Positions 8,555 to 16,619 of a DNA stretch of 16,863 nucleotides are shown in pieces. Origin of the DNA: CAZBYL01 sp964522805 (GTDB lineage Bacteria; Synergistota; Synergistia; Synergistales; Synergistaceae); the NCBI GenBank assembly GCA_964522805.1, contig CAZFWP010000039.1, positions 1 to 16,863 on the forward strand. Reading direction: 5' to 3'. The notes beneath the pieces were generated by a model. It worked only from the letters and a program-made list of their open reading frames with translations, did not search any database and was not told where the DNA came from. Made by a program: the position numbers and the translations under genes. The first letter of the stretch is position 1. Every line of letters begins with the position of its first letter.

Positions 8555-9490
8555 TTACACCACCTGTGATATCTGAGTTTCTTTTTCCGGATTAAGAGCC
8601 AAATCCAAAGCGGCAAGGGCAACTTCTATTTGGTCATTTGAGGGTTCTCTGGTTGTTAAATATTGCAGCGAAAGCGCCGGCATTATGCAGATTCTGCCCC
8701 AGCTTTCAGAATTTGATGCCGCTCTGATGAATTCATACGACAGACCAATAACGAAAGGCAAAAGCACAACTCGGCTGCCGATTCTCCAAATAACAGAACC
8801 GCCGCCTATTCCTGAGAAAATAATTATGCTCACAAATATTACCACAAGCAAAAAAGAAGTGCCGCAGCGTCTGTGTATGCGAGAATAAAGTGAAACAGAT
8901 TCAGGTGTCAGCTCCGCATTGTGTTCATAAGCGTTGATTGTTTTGTGTTCTGCGCCATGATAGGCGAATACACGGCGAATGTCCTTCCACATGCCTATTA
9001 CAGCCACATAGCCGATAAATATTATGCCTCTCATGATACCCTCGGCGGTGTTCTTCCAAATATGCGAAAGTCCCATGAGAGATGTCAGATATTCAGAGAC
9101 AAACATTGGCAGTGCGACAAAAAGACCAACAACAGCAAGCAAAGCTACCGCTATGGAGGCTATCATTTCCAGCGGGGTAATTTTGTCATCTTCGCCAAGG
9201 CTGATTTCAGCAGAGAGAGAAAGTGCTCTCATGCCTATTTTCATCATCTCCACCATCGTAGCAAAGCCGCGGATTATCCACCATTTCCATATTCCGTGCT
9301 TGAGCCAATCCGACCCCAACCAAGCTTTAAGCCAGATCTTTCCGCCTGGTTCACGAACGGCAAGTCCCCAATGTTCGGGGCCTTTCATCAAAACTCCTTC
9401 TATTACGGCTTGGCCACCAACAGGTATACGTTTTTCAGTAATGTTCATAAATGAGGCCACAAGCACCTGCATCACCCATAATATTTTCAT
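8555..9490 (-). CDS. DUF1385 family membrane protein (YqhQ-like)
   Basis: A polytopic membrane protein of the DUF1385 family, whose biochemical function is unknown. Conserved family blocks are GGQAVIEGVLMKGP (25-38), FAYHGAEHKTINAYE (175-189) and HRRCGTSF (206-213). Four hydrophobic segments are seen at about 109-131, 151-167, 211-229 and 239-255. I chose the ATG at 9490 because it overlaps the thyX stop as ATGA. An ATG at 9448 would start nearer to the family N-terminus and is a real alternative, but neither has a good ribosome site. In Firmicutes and relatives this family often sits near rpmE, prfA and prmC, as here, which hints at a link to translation or the membrane but does not define a function. 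Confidence 0.88.
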   Translation of the reverse strand: MKILWVMQVLVASFMNITEKRIPVGGQAVIEGVLMKGPEHWGLAVREPGGKIWLKAWLGSDWLKHGIWKWWIIRGFATMVEMMKIGMRALSLSAEISLGEDDKITPLEMIASIAVALLAVVGLFVALPMFVSEYLTSLMGLSHIWKNTAEGIMRGIIFIGYVAVIGMWKDIRRVFAYHGAEHKTINAYEHNAELTPESVSLYSRIHRRCGTSFLLVVIFVSIIIFSGIGGGSVIWRIGSRVVLLPFVIGLSYEFIRAASNSESWGRICIMPALSLQYLTTREPSNDQIEVALAALDLALNPEKETQISQVV

Positions 9491-10179
9491 TCTGAAAGCA
9501 TCGTCTCCATATCGGTGTAGGGAACGCCACAAGAATGAGCCTCCGTACACTCCCCTCTTGTCACGCAAGAAGGGCCGGCCAAAGCGAAAATGTCAGGCTC
9601 AGCTGCACGGACGAGGGTCAACATTTTTCTAGCGAGCTCGCGTATTTCCCACTGCGCTCTTTTGCAAAGCCTGAGAGTGAAAAAGTGGTGCAGCTCCCTC
9701 GCGTTCATAGTTACCACAATTCTGGTTTCGGCTCCGTGTGGCAGAATAAAGCGCGCGTCTTCTTTATCGACGCCTAAAGAGACCAGCTTTTCATATGTAT
9801 TCCACGAAGAATTTATCTGTTCATTAAAGAGCTTTAAGGCTTCTTCATTTTTCAAAATAGACGGGGGAACAATACAAGATTGTTCTTTCATAGAAACATA
9901 TCTCTGGCTTTGCTGCGAGTAACTGGCCATTCTGTGGCGCACAAGCTGGTGCGTCGCTACACGGCTAAGCCCATCGACCGCAAATGTAAAAGAGACATGC
10001 TCAAATGGAGAAAGATGCCCGGATTCATTCAGCATCTTTAGAAACCTAGAAATCTTACCCCGGTCAAGCCCTTCTAGAATATCAGCGGCACCGGAAGCGC
10101 TGTAGCAAATTTTCGCTGCCGCGGCAACTACCTTAGACGCCTCCGGCGTACTGGCGATAAGTTTAACTGTTATTGCCAT
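9487..10179 (-). CDS. thyX: Flavin-dependent thymidylate synthase
   Basis: This FAD- and NADPH-dependent enzyme converts dUMP to dTMP using methylene-tetrahydrofolate; 230 aa, normal for the family. The diagnostic motif RHRxxSxxxxSxR is exact: R81, H82, R83, S86, S91, R93. The start ATG has GAGGAGGT about 6 nt upstream. The gene directly follows the rpmE terminator. A TATAAA at 10200-10205 with a poor -35 (TTTTAA at 10223-10228) could be its promoter, but that is weak. Its stop overlaps the DUF1385 start by 4 bp, so it heads the thyX-DUF1385-prfA-prmC(-trxB) unit. Presence of thyX often means the classical ThyA is absent, which cannot be judged from this window. Confidence 0.97.
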   Translation of the reverse strand: MAITVKLIASTPEASKVVAAAAKICYSASGAADILEGLDRGKISRFLKMLNESGHLSPFEHVSFTFAVDGLSRVATHQLVRHRMASYSQQSQRYVSMKEQSCIVPPSILKNEEALKLFNEQINSSWNTYEKLVSLGVDKEDARFILPHGAETRIVVTMNARELHHFFTLRLCKRAQWEIRELARKMLTLVRAAEPDIFALAGPSCVTRGECTEAHSCGVPYTDMETMLSE

Positions 10180-10224
10180 TAAGATACCTCCTCAGGGCAT
10201 TTATATATTTTCTGATAACATATT

Positions 10225-10260
10225 AAAAGAAAAAAGAGGGGAGCTTGCTAGCTCCCCTCT
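10225..10260 (-). terminator. Intrinsic terminator after rpmE
   Basis: A perfect 11-bp stem (10235-10245 with 10250-10260) with a TGCT loop, followed on the minus strand by a T-rich tail. It lies 11 bp after the rpmE stop and separates it from thyX. Confidence 0.92.
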
Positions 10261-10271
10261 GCGGATAAAAG

Positions 10272-10508
10272 CTATTCTGCTGTGGCTTCGACGTTCTTCT
10301 GTCCGTAGTCAACGCCGGCATACTTCTGACGGAACTTCTCAAGGCGTCCGGCTTCAATTACGCGGCCCTTTTTGCCGGTGTAGAACGGATGGCAGGCGTT
10401 GCATATTGAAACTCTCATGTCTCCTGTTGTTGACCTGGTTTCAAATGTATTGCCGCAGGAGCATGTAACCTTGCATGTCTCATATTTCGGATGAATGTCT
10501 TTCTTCAA
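10272..10508 (-). CDS. rpmE: 50S ribosomal protein L31, zinc-binding type
   Basis: A large-subunit ribosomal protein of 78 aa, starting MKKDIHPKYE as in the bacterial L31 family. It is the zinc-containing (C+) form, with CxC at C16/C18 and CxxC at C36/C39. The HPFYTGKKG segment is typical. The start codon is TTG, with GGAGGT 8 nt upstream. The acidic tail GQKNVEATAE extends a little beyond many family members. It has its own promoter and terminator, so it is probably monocistronic; a palindrome in its leader may regulate it. Confidence 0.96.
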   Translation of the reverse strand: MKKDIHPKYETCKVTCSCGNTFETRSTTGDMRVSICNACHPFYTGKKGRVIEAGRLEKFRQKYAGVDYGQKNVEATAE

Positions 10509-10516
10509 TGTATTGC

Positions 10517-10522
10517 ACCTCC
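10517..10522 (-). promoter_or_regulatory. Shine-Dalgarno that fixes the rpmE TTG start
   Basis: GGAGGT on the minus strand, 8 nt before the TTG at 10508. No in-frame ATG fits the L31 N-terminus, so this site supports TTG initiation. Confidence 0.85.
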
Positions 10523-10523
10523 A

Positions 10524-10539
10524 GATGTACTTGTACGTC
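10524..10539 (-). promoter_or_regulatory. Palindrome in the rpmE leader
   Basis: GATGTAC-TT-GTACGTC on the plus strand (6 of 7 positions symmetrical) lies between the predicted transcription start and the Shine-Dalgarno of rpmE. It could be a small leader hairpin for L31 autoregulation or a repressor operator. No known site is recognised. Confidence 0.35.
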
Positions 10540-10555
10540 TAACATACAGCAACAC

Positions 10556-10584
10556 ATTATATTGCAGGTCGCTGAAAGACGCAA
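10556..10584 (-). promoter_or_regulatory. Putative rpmE promoter
   Basis: On the minus strand a perfect TATAAT (10561-10556) lies 17 bp downstream of TTGCGT (10584-10579, 3 of 6 to consensus). It predicts a leader of about 40 nt before the rpmE TTG start. Confidence 0.65.
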
Positions 10585-10600
10585 GGATTTTTTGTGAACT

Positions 10601-10621
10601 TATGGCAATTACTTTACCATA
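10601..10621. repeat. Imperfect inverted repeat upstream of rpmE promoter
   Basis: TATGGCAA (10601-10608) and TTACCATA (10614-10621) are inverted with 7 of 8 matches and a 5-bp spacer. It is centred about 62 bp upstream of the predicted rpmE transcription start and 53 bp past the polA stop. It is not followed by a T tract on either strand, so it is not an intrinsic terminator. It could be a regulator-binding site. Confidence 0.3.
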
Positions 10622-10663
10622 CGCATATATTTTATCTTAATTTTGTAGAATGTACAGGTAATA

Positions 10664-13231
10664 TCACATAGCACTTAATGAGTATCCCCTTTTAGCCTCG
10701 GCCCTTACCGGCACTGAAAGGACATTGACACTTTCCATTGTTTCAATCAGTCTTTTTTCCGCAAGAGCAGCATCTTCTTCACGGCACTCACAGACAATTG
10801 AATCATGTATTTGTAAAATTATCTTCGCTTCCGCAAATTCATCCCTAATTACCTTTGAGAATCTCACCAGAGCTATTTTTGCAATGTCGGAAGCTGAACT
10901 TTGGATCGGCGTATTAACAGCTACTCTGTCCAGAGGGTTGTTCCCCCTGCCTTCAACTGTTGTGACTTCATTTAGCGGCCTTATCCTGCCAAATATTGAT
11001 TTAGTATATCCTGCAGCTTTGGCCTCTTTTACGCTGGTGCTGAGGTAGGATCTGACACTCGGCAGAGCGCTGAAGTATCTTTCAACCATTGCCGCAGCCT
11101 GAGGACGTGATATTCCCAGCCTTTGAGCCAACCCATGAGCGCTCATGCCGTAAAGAAGCCCGAAGTTCACCACTTTGGCGAACCGGCGCTGCTCACTGCT
11201 GATGTCTTCCGCTGGAAGCCCGAAAACCCACGATGCAGTCTCAAGGTGGACATCTCTTCCCTCGTTAAATGCGTCAATGAGTTTTTTTTCTCCGCAAAGA
11301 TGTGCAAGAACTCTCAGTTCTATTTGTGAATAATCGGCGGCAACAAATATTTTACCCATTGCCGGCACAAAGCAATCTCTGAATCTTACAGCCCACTCAC
11401 CGAATACCGGCATATTCTGTACATTGGGATCGCGGCTGGCAAGGCGTCCCGTACCTGTACTCAGGTGATCAAAAGTGGAATGTATAGAACCATCACCTTC
11501 ATTAGCCAATTTTATAAACGGTTCAACAAAACCGGAAAGGATTTTTGACTGTTCTCTATACTCGATAAGTTTTGAAGGCACATCTCCAAGGGGTGCAGGA
11601 AGACGGGCAAGCTCTTCAAGAACACTCATGTCCGTGGAAAAGCCTGTGGCAGTTTTTTTGAGAGGAGGAAGTTTCAACTGTTCAAAAAGCAACCAACCAA
11701 CTTGTTTTGGGGAATTCAAATTAATTTTTTCACCCGCCATATTCGAGACACTTTTTTCTGTGAGCGATATTTTTTCCTGTAAATCTTCTTCAAGATCAGC
11801 CAGTTTGCTCTTATCAGCACGGAAGCCCTCTTTTTCTAAAAGTGCCAAAACCGGGCATAAAGGCATATCAATATCTTTGATGATATTTACAAGACCCTTA
11901 GAAAGAATCTCCTCGTAAAAAGAGTCCCAAAGAGGCATAAGAGAACATGCGAGGCATTCATCTTCAGGCAAAGGCATCTCCAGCGTTTTTGCAATCGCAC
12001 TGCCTCCCCTGTCAGGGTGAAGGACGTAGTGCGCTATCTCAACATCATGAATACGTTCGGCGCTCGGAAGATCAACTGCGTATCTAGCCAATAAAGATCT
12101 GTAGCCATAGACAGTAAGAGTTCCAAATGTTATCCATTTATTAAACATCGAGATCTCAGACTCATCCTCAATGTGCAAAAGCGCTGTTCTTTTTTCCCTG
12201 TCAGCGAGGACAAATTCACCGTTGGCAGCGGAGCCCTTTTTAACCATAGCCAATTCATTCGCCTTTAAAACTTCAGCTAGGGCGACTGGGGTAAAATTAT
12301 TAGCGGCGGAAATTTCATCCGCATAGGACAGTGGTAAGTCAGCTCTTGTCTCTTCTAGCTTTAAGTAATCCGACGATGCTGAAAATCTCTGCATCAATTT
12401 TTTTAGTCCCAAGCGCCGACACAAGTCAAAAAGCGCAGCGCAATCAGGTGGAGACATTTTAATGCTCTCAATAGGCACACTATCCGTAGGCTGAGGAATG
12501 ACGAGATCACGACTGCTGAAGGCGAGATCGTAACCCGCTTCAAGCTTTGCTCTGCGCCCTTTGGCAATATCATCAAGGTTTTTATAAATTTCTTCAAGTT
12601 TTCCGTACTTAACAATCAAATCTTTAGCGCCCTTTTCTCCAATACCAGGAACACCGGGAATATTGTCCACGGCATCACCTATCAGGGCAAGGTAATCAGC
12701 CATCAGCTCCGGTGTAAAACCATATTCTTCAGTAAAAAACTGTTCATCATAAGAGCGGAATTCAGACACGCCCTTTGTAGGTCTCATTACCGATATTCCT
12801 TCGCCGATAACCTGAAAGAGGTCTTTGTCTGCGGAAAGTATCGTTACATTCCAGCCGCCAGCTGCCGCTGTTTTGGCGGTTGATACAATATAGTCGTCCG
12901 CTTCTATACCGGAACGGATAAAAACAGGCACTCCCATAGCCCCGCATATATCGATTATTATCGGCAGCTGCCTCTTAAACGATTCCGGCGTAGGCTTGCG
13001 CCCCTGCTTATATTCTTTAAACATATCATGGCGTCTTGTCGGTCCCTTTGGATCAAAGAACATCGCCACGTTTTCAATTTCCATATCGTCAATGCACTTC
13101 ATCAGCATGTTTGTAAATCCAACAATGGCATTAGTCGGAGTTCCATCTGCGGCAGTCAAAGTTTCCGGCAGCGCGTAAAACCCCCTAAAAGCCAAACCGT
13201 GCCCATCAATCAGCAGCATTTTCTTATCCAT
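10664..13231 (-). CDS. polA: DNA polymerase I
   Basis: A family A polymerase for repair and Okazaki-fragment maturation, 855 aa. The N-terminal 5' nuclease domain (about 1-290) has acidic metal sites in LLIDGHG, IEADD (109-113), SADKD and GDAVDNIPGVPGIGEKGA (185-202). The central exonuclease-like domain (about 300-450) is short and lacks the NxxxD and YxxxD motifs, so proofreading is probably lost, as in Taq and Bacillus enzymes. The polymerase domain has motif A DYSQIELR (D633) and motif B R682-K686-F690-Y694. Motif C reads QIHDS (D810, S811), whereas the family norm is HDE. The start ATG has only a distant GAGG. It is divergent from gltX and is followed by rpmE after 155 bp. Confidence 0.96.
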   Translation of the reverse strand: MDKKMLLIDGHGLAFRGFYALPETLTAADGTPTNAIVGFTNMLMKCIDDMEIENVAMFFDPKGPTRRHDMFKEYKQGRKPTPESFKRQLPIIIDICGAMGVPVFIRSGIEADDYIVSTAKTAAAGGWNVTILSADKDLFQVIGEGISVMRPTKGVSEFRSYDEQFFTEEYGFTPELMADYLALIGDAVDNIPGVPGIGEKGAKDLIVKYGKLEEIYKNLDDIAKGRRAKLEAGYDLAFSSRDLVIPQPTDSVPIESIKMSPPDCAALFDLCRRLGLKKLMQRFSASSDYLKLEETRADLPLSYADEISAANNFTPVALAEVLKANELAMVKKGSAANGEFVLADREKRTALLHIEDESEISMFNKWITFGTLTVYGYRSLLARYAVDLPSAERIHDVEIAHYVLHPDRGGSAIAKTLEMPLPEDECLACSLMPLWDSFYEEILSKGLVNIIKDIDMPLCPVLALLEKEGFRADKSKLADLEEDLQEKISLTEKSVSNMAGEKINLNSPKQVGWLLFEQLKLPPLKKTATGFSTDMSVLEELARLPAPLGDVPSKLIEYREQSKILSGFVEPFIKLANEGDGSIHSTFDHLSTGTGRLASRDPNVQNMPVFGEWAVRFRDCFVPAMGKIFVAADYSQIELRVLAHLCGEKKLIDAFNEGRDVHLETASWVFGLPAEDISSEQRRFAKVVNFGLLYGMSAHGLAQRLGISRPQAAAMVERYFSALPSVRSYLSTSVKEAKAAGYTKSIFGRIRPLNEVTTVEGRGNNPLDRVAVNTPIQSSASDIAKIALVRFSKVIRDEFAEAKIILQIHDSIVCECREEDAALAEKRLIETMESVNVLSVPVRAEAKRGYSLSAM

Positions 13232-13264
13232 TTACACCATTCCTCTATTTTAACAATTCAATAT

Positions 13265-13293
13265 CTTTTACCTAATCGGTTGCGTTTAATCAA
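13265..13293 (-). promoter_or_regulatory. Possible polA promoter
   Basis: On the minus strand TTGATT (13293-13288) and TAAAAG (13270-13265) are 17 bp apart, each 4 of 6 to consensus. It lies 34 bp upstream of the polA ATG. The region is AT-rich, so the match is weak evidence. Confidence 0.3.
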
Positions 13294-13302
13294 GTGCTGA
13301 TA

Positions 13303-13331
13303 CTGACGCACTGCGAATATTACGCTATAAT
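13303..13331 (+). promoter_or_regulatory. Putative gltX promoter
   Basis: CTGACG (13303-13308, 4 of 6 to TTGACA) and a perfect TATAAT (13326-13331) are separated by 17 bp. The predicted start near 13338 gives a leader of about 70 nt before gltX. It stands in the 176-bp divergent region shared with polA. Confidence 0.65.
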
Positions 13332-13407
13332 TAGAAAATTGCAGATAACCGCGTTTAATTTTCACAAAGACAATCGGATTATATTATAGCCTACTGGAGG
13401 TATAAAA

Positions 13408-14748
13408 ATGACAGATAAAGTACGTGTAAGATTTGCTCCGAGCCCTACAGGCTCTCTCCACATCGGAGGAGCTCATACCGCTCTTTTTAATTGGCTTTGG
13501 GCAAGACACATGGGCGGCACTTTTGTGTTGCGTATAGAAGACACCGACAGAGAGCGCTCCACCGCCGCGTACGAACAGACAATTATGGACGGCATGAGAT
13601 GGATGGGACTGGACTGGGACGAAGGACCGGACAAGGGAGGAGACTTTGGTCCATACAGACAATCGGAGCGTATGGATTCATATAAAAAATATGCCGATCA
13701 GCTAATTAATTCAGGCCAGGCTTACGAACAGGACGGAGCAGTATTTTTCAAAGTTCCAACCGGCAAAGAATTAATATTTGATGATGCCGTTTACGGACAC
13801 ATCGAGGTAATGAGCGAGAAAGCCAGCGTCAACCAAGACGGTTCAATAAAAGACATCGTCATCATGAAACGTGACGGTATGCCTACATACAATTACGCTG
13901 TTGTCATTGATGACCACACAATGAATATCAATACGGTCATCAGGGGTGAAGACCATATTATTAACACCCCGAAACAGCTGCTTATCTATGATGCATTAGG
14001 ATTTTCCGCTCCAACTTTTGCGCATCTGCCAATGATTCTAGGCAAAGATAAGAAAAAACTTTCCAAAAGAGATGGTGCCACAAGCGTTTTTGAGTACAAC
14101 GACCTTGGATACCTCCCGGACGGTGTATTCAATTTCTTAGCTCTGCTGGGCTGGTCTCCCAGAAATGGGCAGGAAATTTTTAACAGAGATGAGGCAGTGG
14201 AACTATTCGACTTGAGCAATGTAACAAAAAAAGCGGCTGTCCTGGATATCGATAAGCTAAACCACATCAACCAGGAACAAATGAAACTAATGCCGCCAGC
14301 AAAACTGCTGGAGGTAATACGCCCATTCTGGAAGCAAAGGGGACTTGATTTAACAGGATTGACCGATGAATACCTCGCATCTTCCCTACTCGCAATGGGC
14401 GGCAGAGGACAGACAACTATTCAGCTTGCTGAATACAGTGACTACTTCATCACTTTTGAGGCAGTCAAAGAGCGCTATGATGCCTCTGAAATCAAAGAAG
14501 AGCGCCGGCCTGTTCTAAAGAAATTTTATGGGGAACTTCTTAAATCAGAAAATTGGCGCTCAGCTGCAATGGAGGCTTTCACAAAAGACTGGGTCACCGC
14601 TAATGACAGCAGTATGAAAGAGACGGCGACACCTCTGCGTTGGGCTCTGACCGGACGCAAAGTCAGCCCAGGGGTATTTGAGGTGGCAGAACAGCTAGGG
14701 CGCGATGAGTGTCGCAAAAGGCTTGAATATTATAACCTGGTTGATTAG
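13408..14748 (+). CDS. gltX: Glutamate--tRNA ligase
   Basis: A class I aminoacyl-tRNA synthetase that charges tRNA-Glu, 446 aa. The catalytic Rossmann domain has PSPTGSLHIGG (11-21, HIGH motif) and KLSKR at 217-221 (KMSKS motif), with LRIEDTDRER at 41-50 and GEDHIINTPKQ near 180. The C-terminal all-helical anticodon-binding part covers about 310-446. No zinc-binding cysteine cluster is seen, and the protein is a little shorter than E. coli GluRS. The ATG has GGAGGT 6 nt upstream. It is the only gene on the plus strand here. A GlnRS gene next to it suggests tRNA-Gln need not be charged by this enzyme, but its specificity cannot be read from the sequence by eye. Confidence 0.96.
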   Translation: MTDKVRVRFAPSPTGSLHIGGAHTALFNWLWARHMGGTFVLRIEDTDRERSTAAYEQTIMDGMRWMGLDWDEGPDKGGDFGPYRQSERMDSYKKYADQLINSGQAYEQDGAVFFKVPTGKELIFDDAVYGHIEVMSEKASVNQDGSIKDIVIMKRDGMPTYNYAVVIDDHTMNINTVIRGEDHIINTPKQLLIYDALGFSAPTFAHLPMILGKDKKKLSKRDGATSVFEYNDLGYLPDGVFNFLALLGWSPRNGQEIFNRDEAVELFDLSNVTKKAAVLDIDKLNHINQEQMKLMPPAKLLEVIRPFWKQRGLDLTGLTDEYLASSLLAMGGRGQTTIQLAEYSDYFITFEAVKERYDASEIKEERRPVLKKFYGELLKSENWRSAAMEAFTKDWVTANDSSMKETATPLRWALTGRKVSPGVFEVAEQLGRDECRKRLEYYNLVD

Positions 14749-14780
14749 CAGCTGCTTTTAAAATACTCGCCTAAAATATA

Positions 14781-14820
14781 AAAAAATGGAAGCCCCTGCA
14801 GGGGCTTCCATTTTAATTTA
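14781..14820. terminator. Bidirectional terminator between gltX and glnS
   Basis: A perfect inverted repeat pairs 14783-14796 with 14801-14814 (14 bp, TGCA loop), GC-rich inside and flanked by A and T tracts. It can end both convergent transcripts: TTTTAATTTA follows on the plus strand and TTTTTTATATTTT on the minus strand. Confidence 0.93.
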
Positions 14821-14832
14821 TCCTATGTTTAT

Positions 14833-16509
14833 CTAAGCTTTTTTCTGCTCTTTTCCCCATGAGTCCTTCAGTGAGACAGTAAGGTTAAATATCGGTTTTT
14901 GCGCTGTTGATTCTGTATCCGCACAGAAATATCCGTGACGGAGAAACTGGAATTTATCCAAAGGTTCGGCCTTGGCAAGAGAGGGTTCGACAAGGGCGTT
15001 TTCTATCACTATATGGGAATTGGGATTCAAATAATCTTTATAATCTTTTCCCTCTTCCATATCCCCCATATTACGAAGAGTGAAAAGATGCCCGTAGATA
15101 TTCACCTTAGAAGAAACAGCATCGCCCTCCCACGCCCAGTGCAGAGTACCTTTAATCTTACGTCCATCAGGGGCGTCTCCGCCTCTGCTATCCATATCAA
15201 CTATGCAACGAAGTTCAGTAACCTCGCCGTTTTCATCTTTAATGACATCTTTACACTTAATGATATAGGCATATTTGAGACGCACCTCTTTATCTGGTGC
15301 AAGACGGAAAAAGCCCTTAACCGGCTCTTCCATGAAGTCGTCTCTTTCTATATAAACAGTTTTGCCCATTCTGACAGTACGGCATCCAGCTTCCGCATCT
15401 TCAGGGTTATTTTCAGCAGGAAGTTCATCAACAAAATTGTCGGGCCAGTTTTCTAGCACAACCTTCAACGGGCGAAGCACAGCCATTCCTCGTACAGCCG
15501 TTTTGTTAAGCTCTTCTCTTAGGCAATGGTGCAAAAGCTCGACTTCCACCATGCTGTCAGCTTTGGCGACGCCTATCTCTTTGCAGAAGCGTCTGATGGA
15601 AGACGGTGTATAGCCCCTCCGTCTAAAACCGCATATTGTCGGCATTCTTGGGTCATCCCATCCGGAGACAATCCCCAGAGAGACAAGCTCCAATAACTTT
15701 CTCTTGCTCATAACAGTATAAGTGATATTCAGACGTGCAAACTCGTACTGATGAGGTGTGTGAGGCGTGCTGACATTCGCAATGAACCAGTCATACAAAG
15801 GACGATGGTCTTGGAATTCCAACGTGCAGATGGAATGCGTTACACCCTCTATCGCATCTTCAAATCCATGAGCGAAATCATACATAGGGTAAACGCACCA
15901 CTTCGAACCGGTCCGATGGTGTTCACGCTTGAGGATACGATATATAATCGGGTCTCTCAAATTAAGGTTATTACTCGCCATATCTATTTTAGCGCGAAGA
16001 ACACAGCTGCCTTCTTCAAACTCACCGTTTGTCATCTTTGAAAAAAGTTCAAGGTTTTCTTCCGGAGTGCGCTCGCGATAGGGGGAGTCAACTCCGGGTT
16101 TTGTAAGAGTGCCCCTGTTTAAGCGTATTTCTTCGGCGTCTTGGTCATCCACATAAGCCTTTCCGGCTGCGATCAATTCAAGCGCCCATTTGTAAAACTG
16201 GTCAAAATAGTCTGATGCATAACAGAGATTTTCCCATTCAAAACCAAGCCATTTGACATCATTTTCTATTGAGCGGACATATTCCGTCTCTTCTTTTGCT
16301 GGGTTGGTATCATCAAAGCGCAAATTGCACTTACCGCCAAACTGCTCTGCCAAACCAAAATTCAGGCATATAGACTTTGCGTGCCCAATATGCAGATATC
16401 CGTTTGGTTCCGGCGGGAACCTAGTTACAATTGACTTTACTGCGCCGCCGTCAATATCTTTTGTTATAATTTCTTCAAGAAAATTTAAGCTCTTTGTCTC
16501 TCCAGCCAT
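14833..16509 (-). CDS. glnS: Glutamine--tRNA ligase
   Basis: A class I synthetase that charges tRNA-Gln directly, 558 aa, nearly the length of E. coli GlnRS. The catalytic domain shows RFPPEPNGYLHIGHAKS (30-46, HIGH at 40-43), LRFDDTNPAKE near 63-73 and VMSKR at 266-270. The C-terminal part (about 340-558) is the two-barrel anticodon-binding region typical of GlnRS and eukaryotic-type enzymes, quite unlike the helical one of the adjacent gltX. GlnRS is patchily distributed in bacteria, many of which use the GatCAB amidotransferase route, so it probably arrived by lateral transfer in this lineage. The start ATG has a GGGGGT ribosome site 9 nt upstream. It converges with gltX. Confidence 0.97.
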   Translation of the reverse strand: MAGETKSLNFLEEIITKDIDGGAVKSIVTRFPPEPNGYLHIGHAKSICLNFGLAEQFGGKCNLRFDDTNPAKEETEYVRSIENDVKWLGFEWENLCYASDYFDQFYKWALELIAAGKAYVDDQDAEEIRLNRGTLTKPGVDSPYRERTPEENLELFSKMTNGEFEEGSCVLRAKIDMASNNLNLRDPIIYRILKREHHRTGSKWCVYPMYDFAHGFEDAIEGVTHSICTLEFQDHRPLYDWFIANVSTPHTPHQYEFARLNITYTVMSKRKLLELVSLGIVSGWDDPRMPTICGFRRRGYTPSSIRRFCKEIGVAKADSMVEVELLHHCLREELNKTAVRGMAVLRPLKVVLENWPDNFVDELPAENNPEDAEAGCRTVRMGKTVYIERDDFMEEPVKGFFRLAPDKEVRLKYAYIIKCKDVIKDENGEVTELRCIVDMDSRGGDAPDGRKIKGTLHWAWEGDAVSSKVNIYGHLFTLRNMGDMEEGKDYKDYLNPNSHIVIENALVEPSLAKAEPLDKFQFLRHGYFCADTESTAQKPIFNLTVSLKDSWGKEQKKA

Positions 16510-16566
16510 TCCATGCGAACCCCCATATTTAATAAACTATCTTATTTTTCTCTACCTAACTTATGT

Positions 16567-16575
16567 ATTCTAACA
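16567..16575 (-). promoter_or_regulatory. Possible extended -10 promoter for glnS
   Basis: On the minus strand TGTTAGAAT fits an extended -10 (TGn plus 5 of 6 to TATAAT). No good -35 is seen 17 bp upstream. It predicts a leader of about 50 nt for glnS. Confidence 0.4.
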
Positions 16576-16619
16576 TGCAGAACACGCAAGAGAACATTAC
16601 CTTTTGATATTATGCAAAA

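Noticed and set aside
9024..9632. 202-codon open frame on the plus strand
   Set aside because: It lies antisense across DUF1385 and thyX, both with clear family motifs, and has no domain of its own.
11475..11918. 147-codon plus-strand frame inside polA
   Set aside because: It is antisense to the polA central region; serine-rich shadow composition and no ribosome site context.
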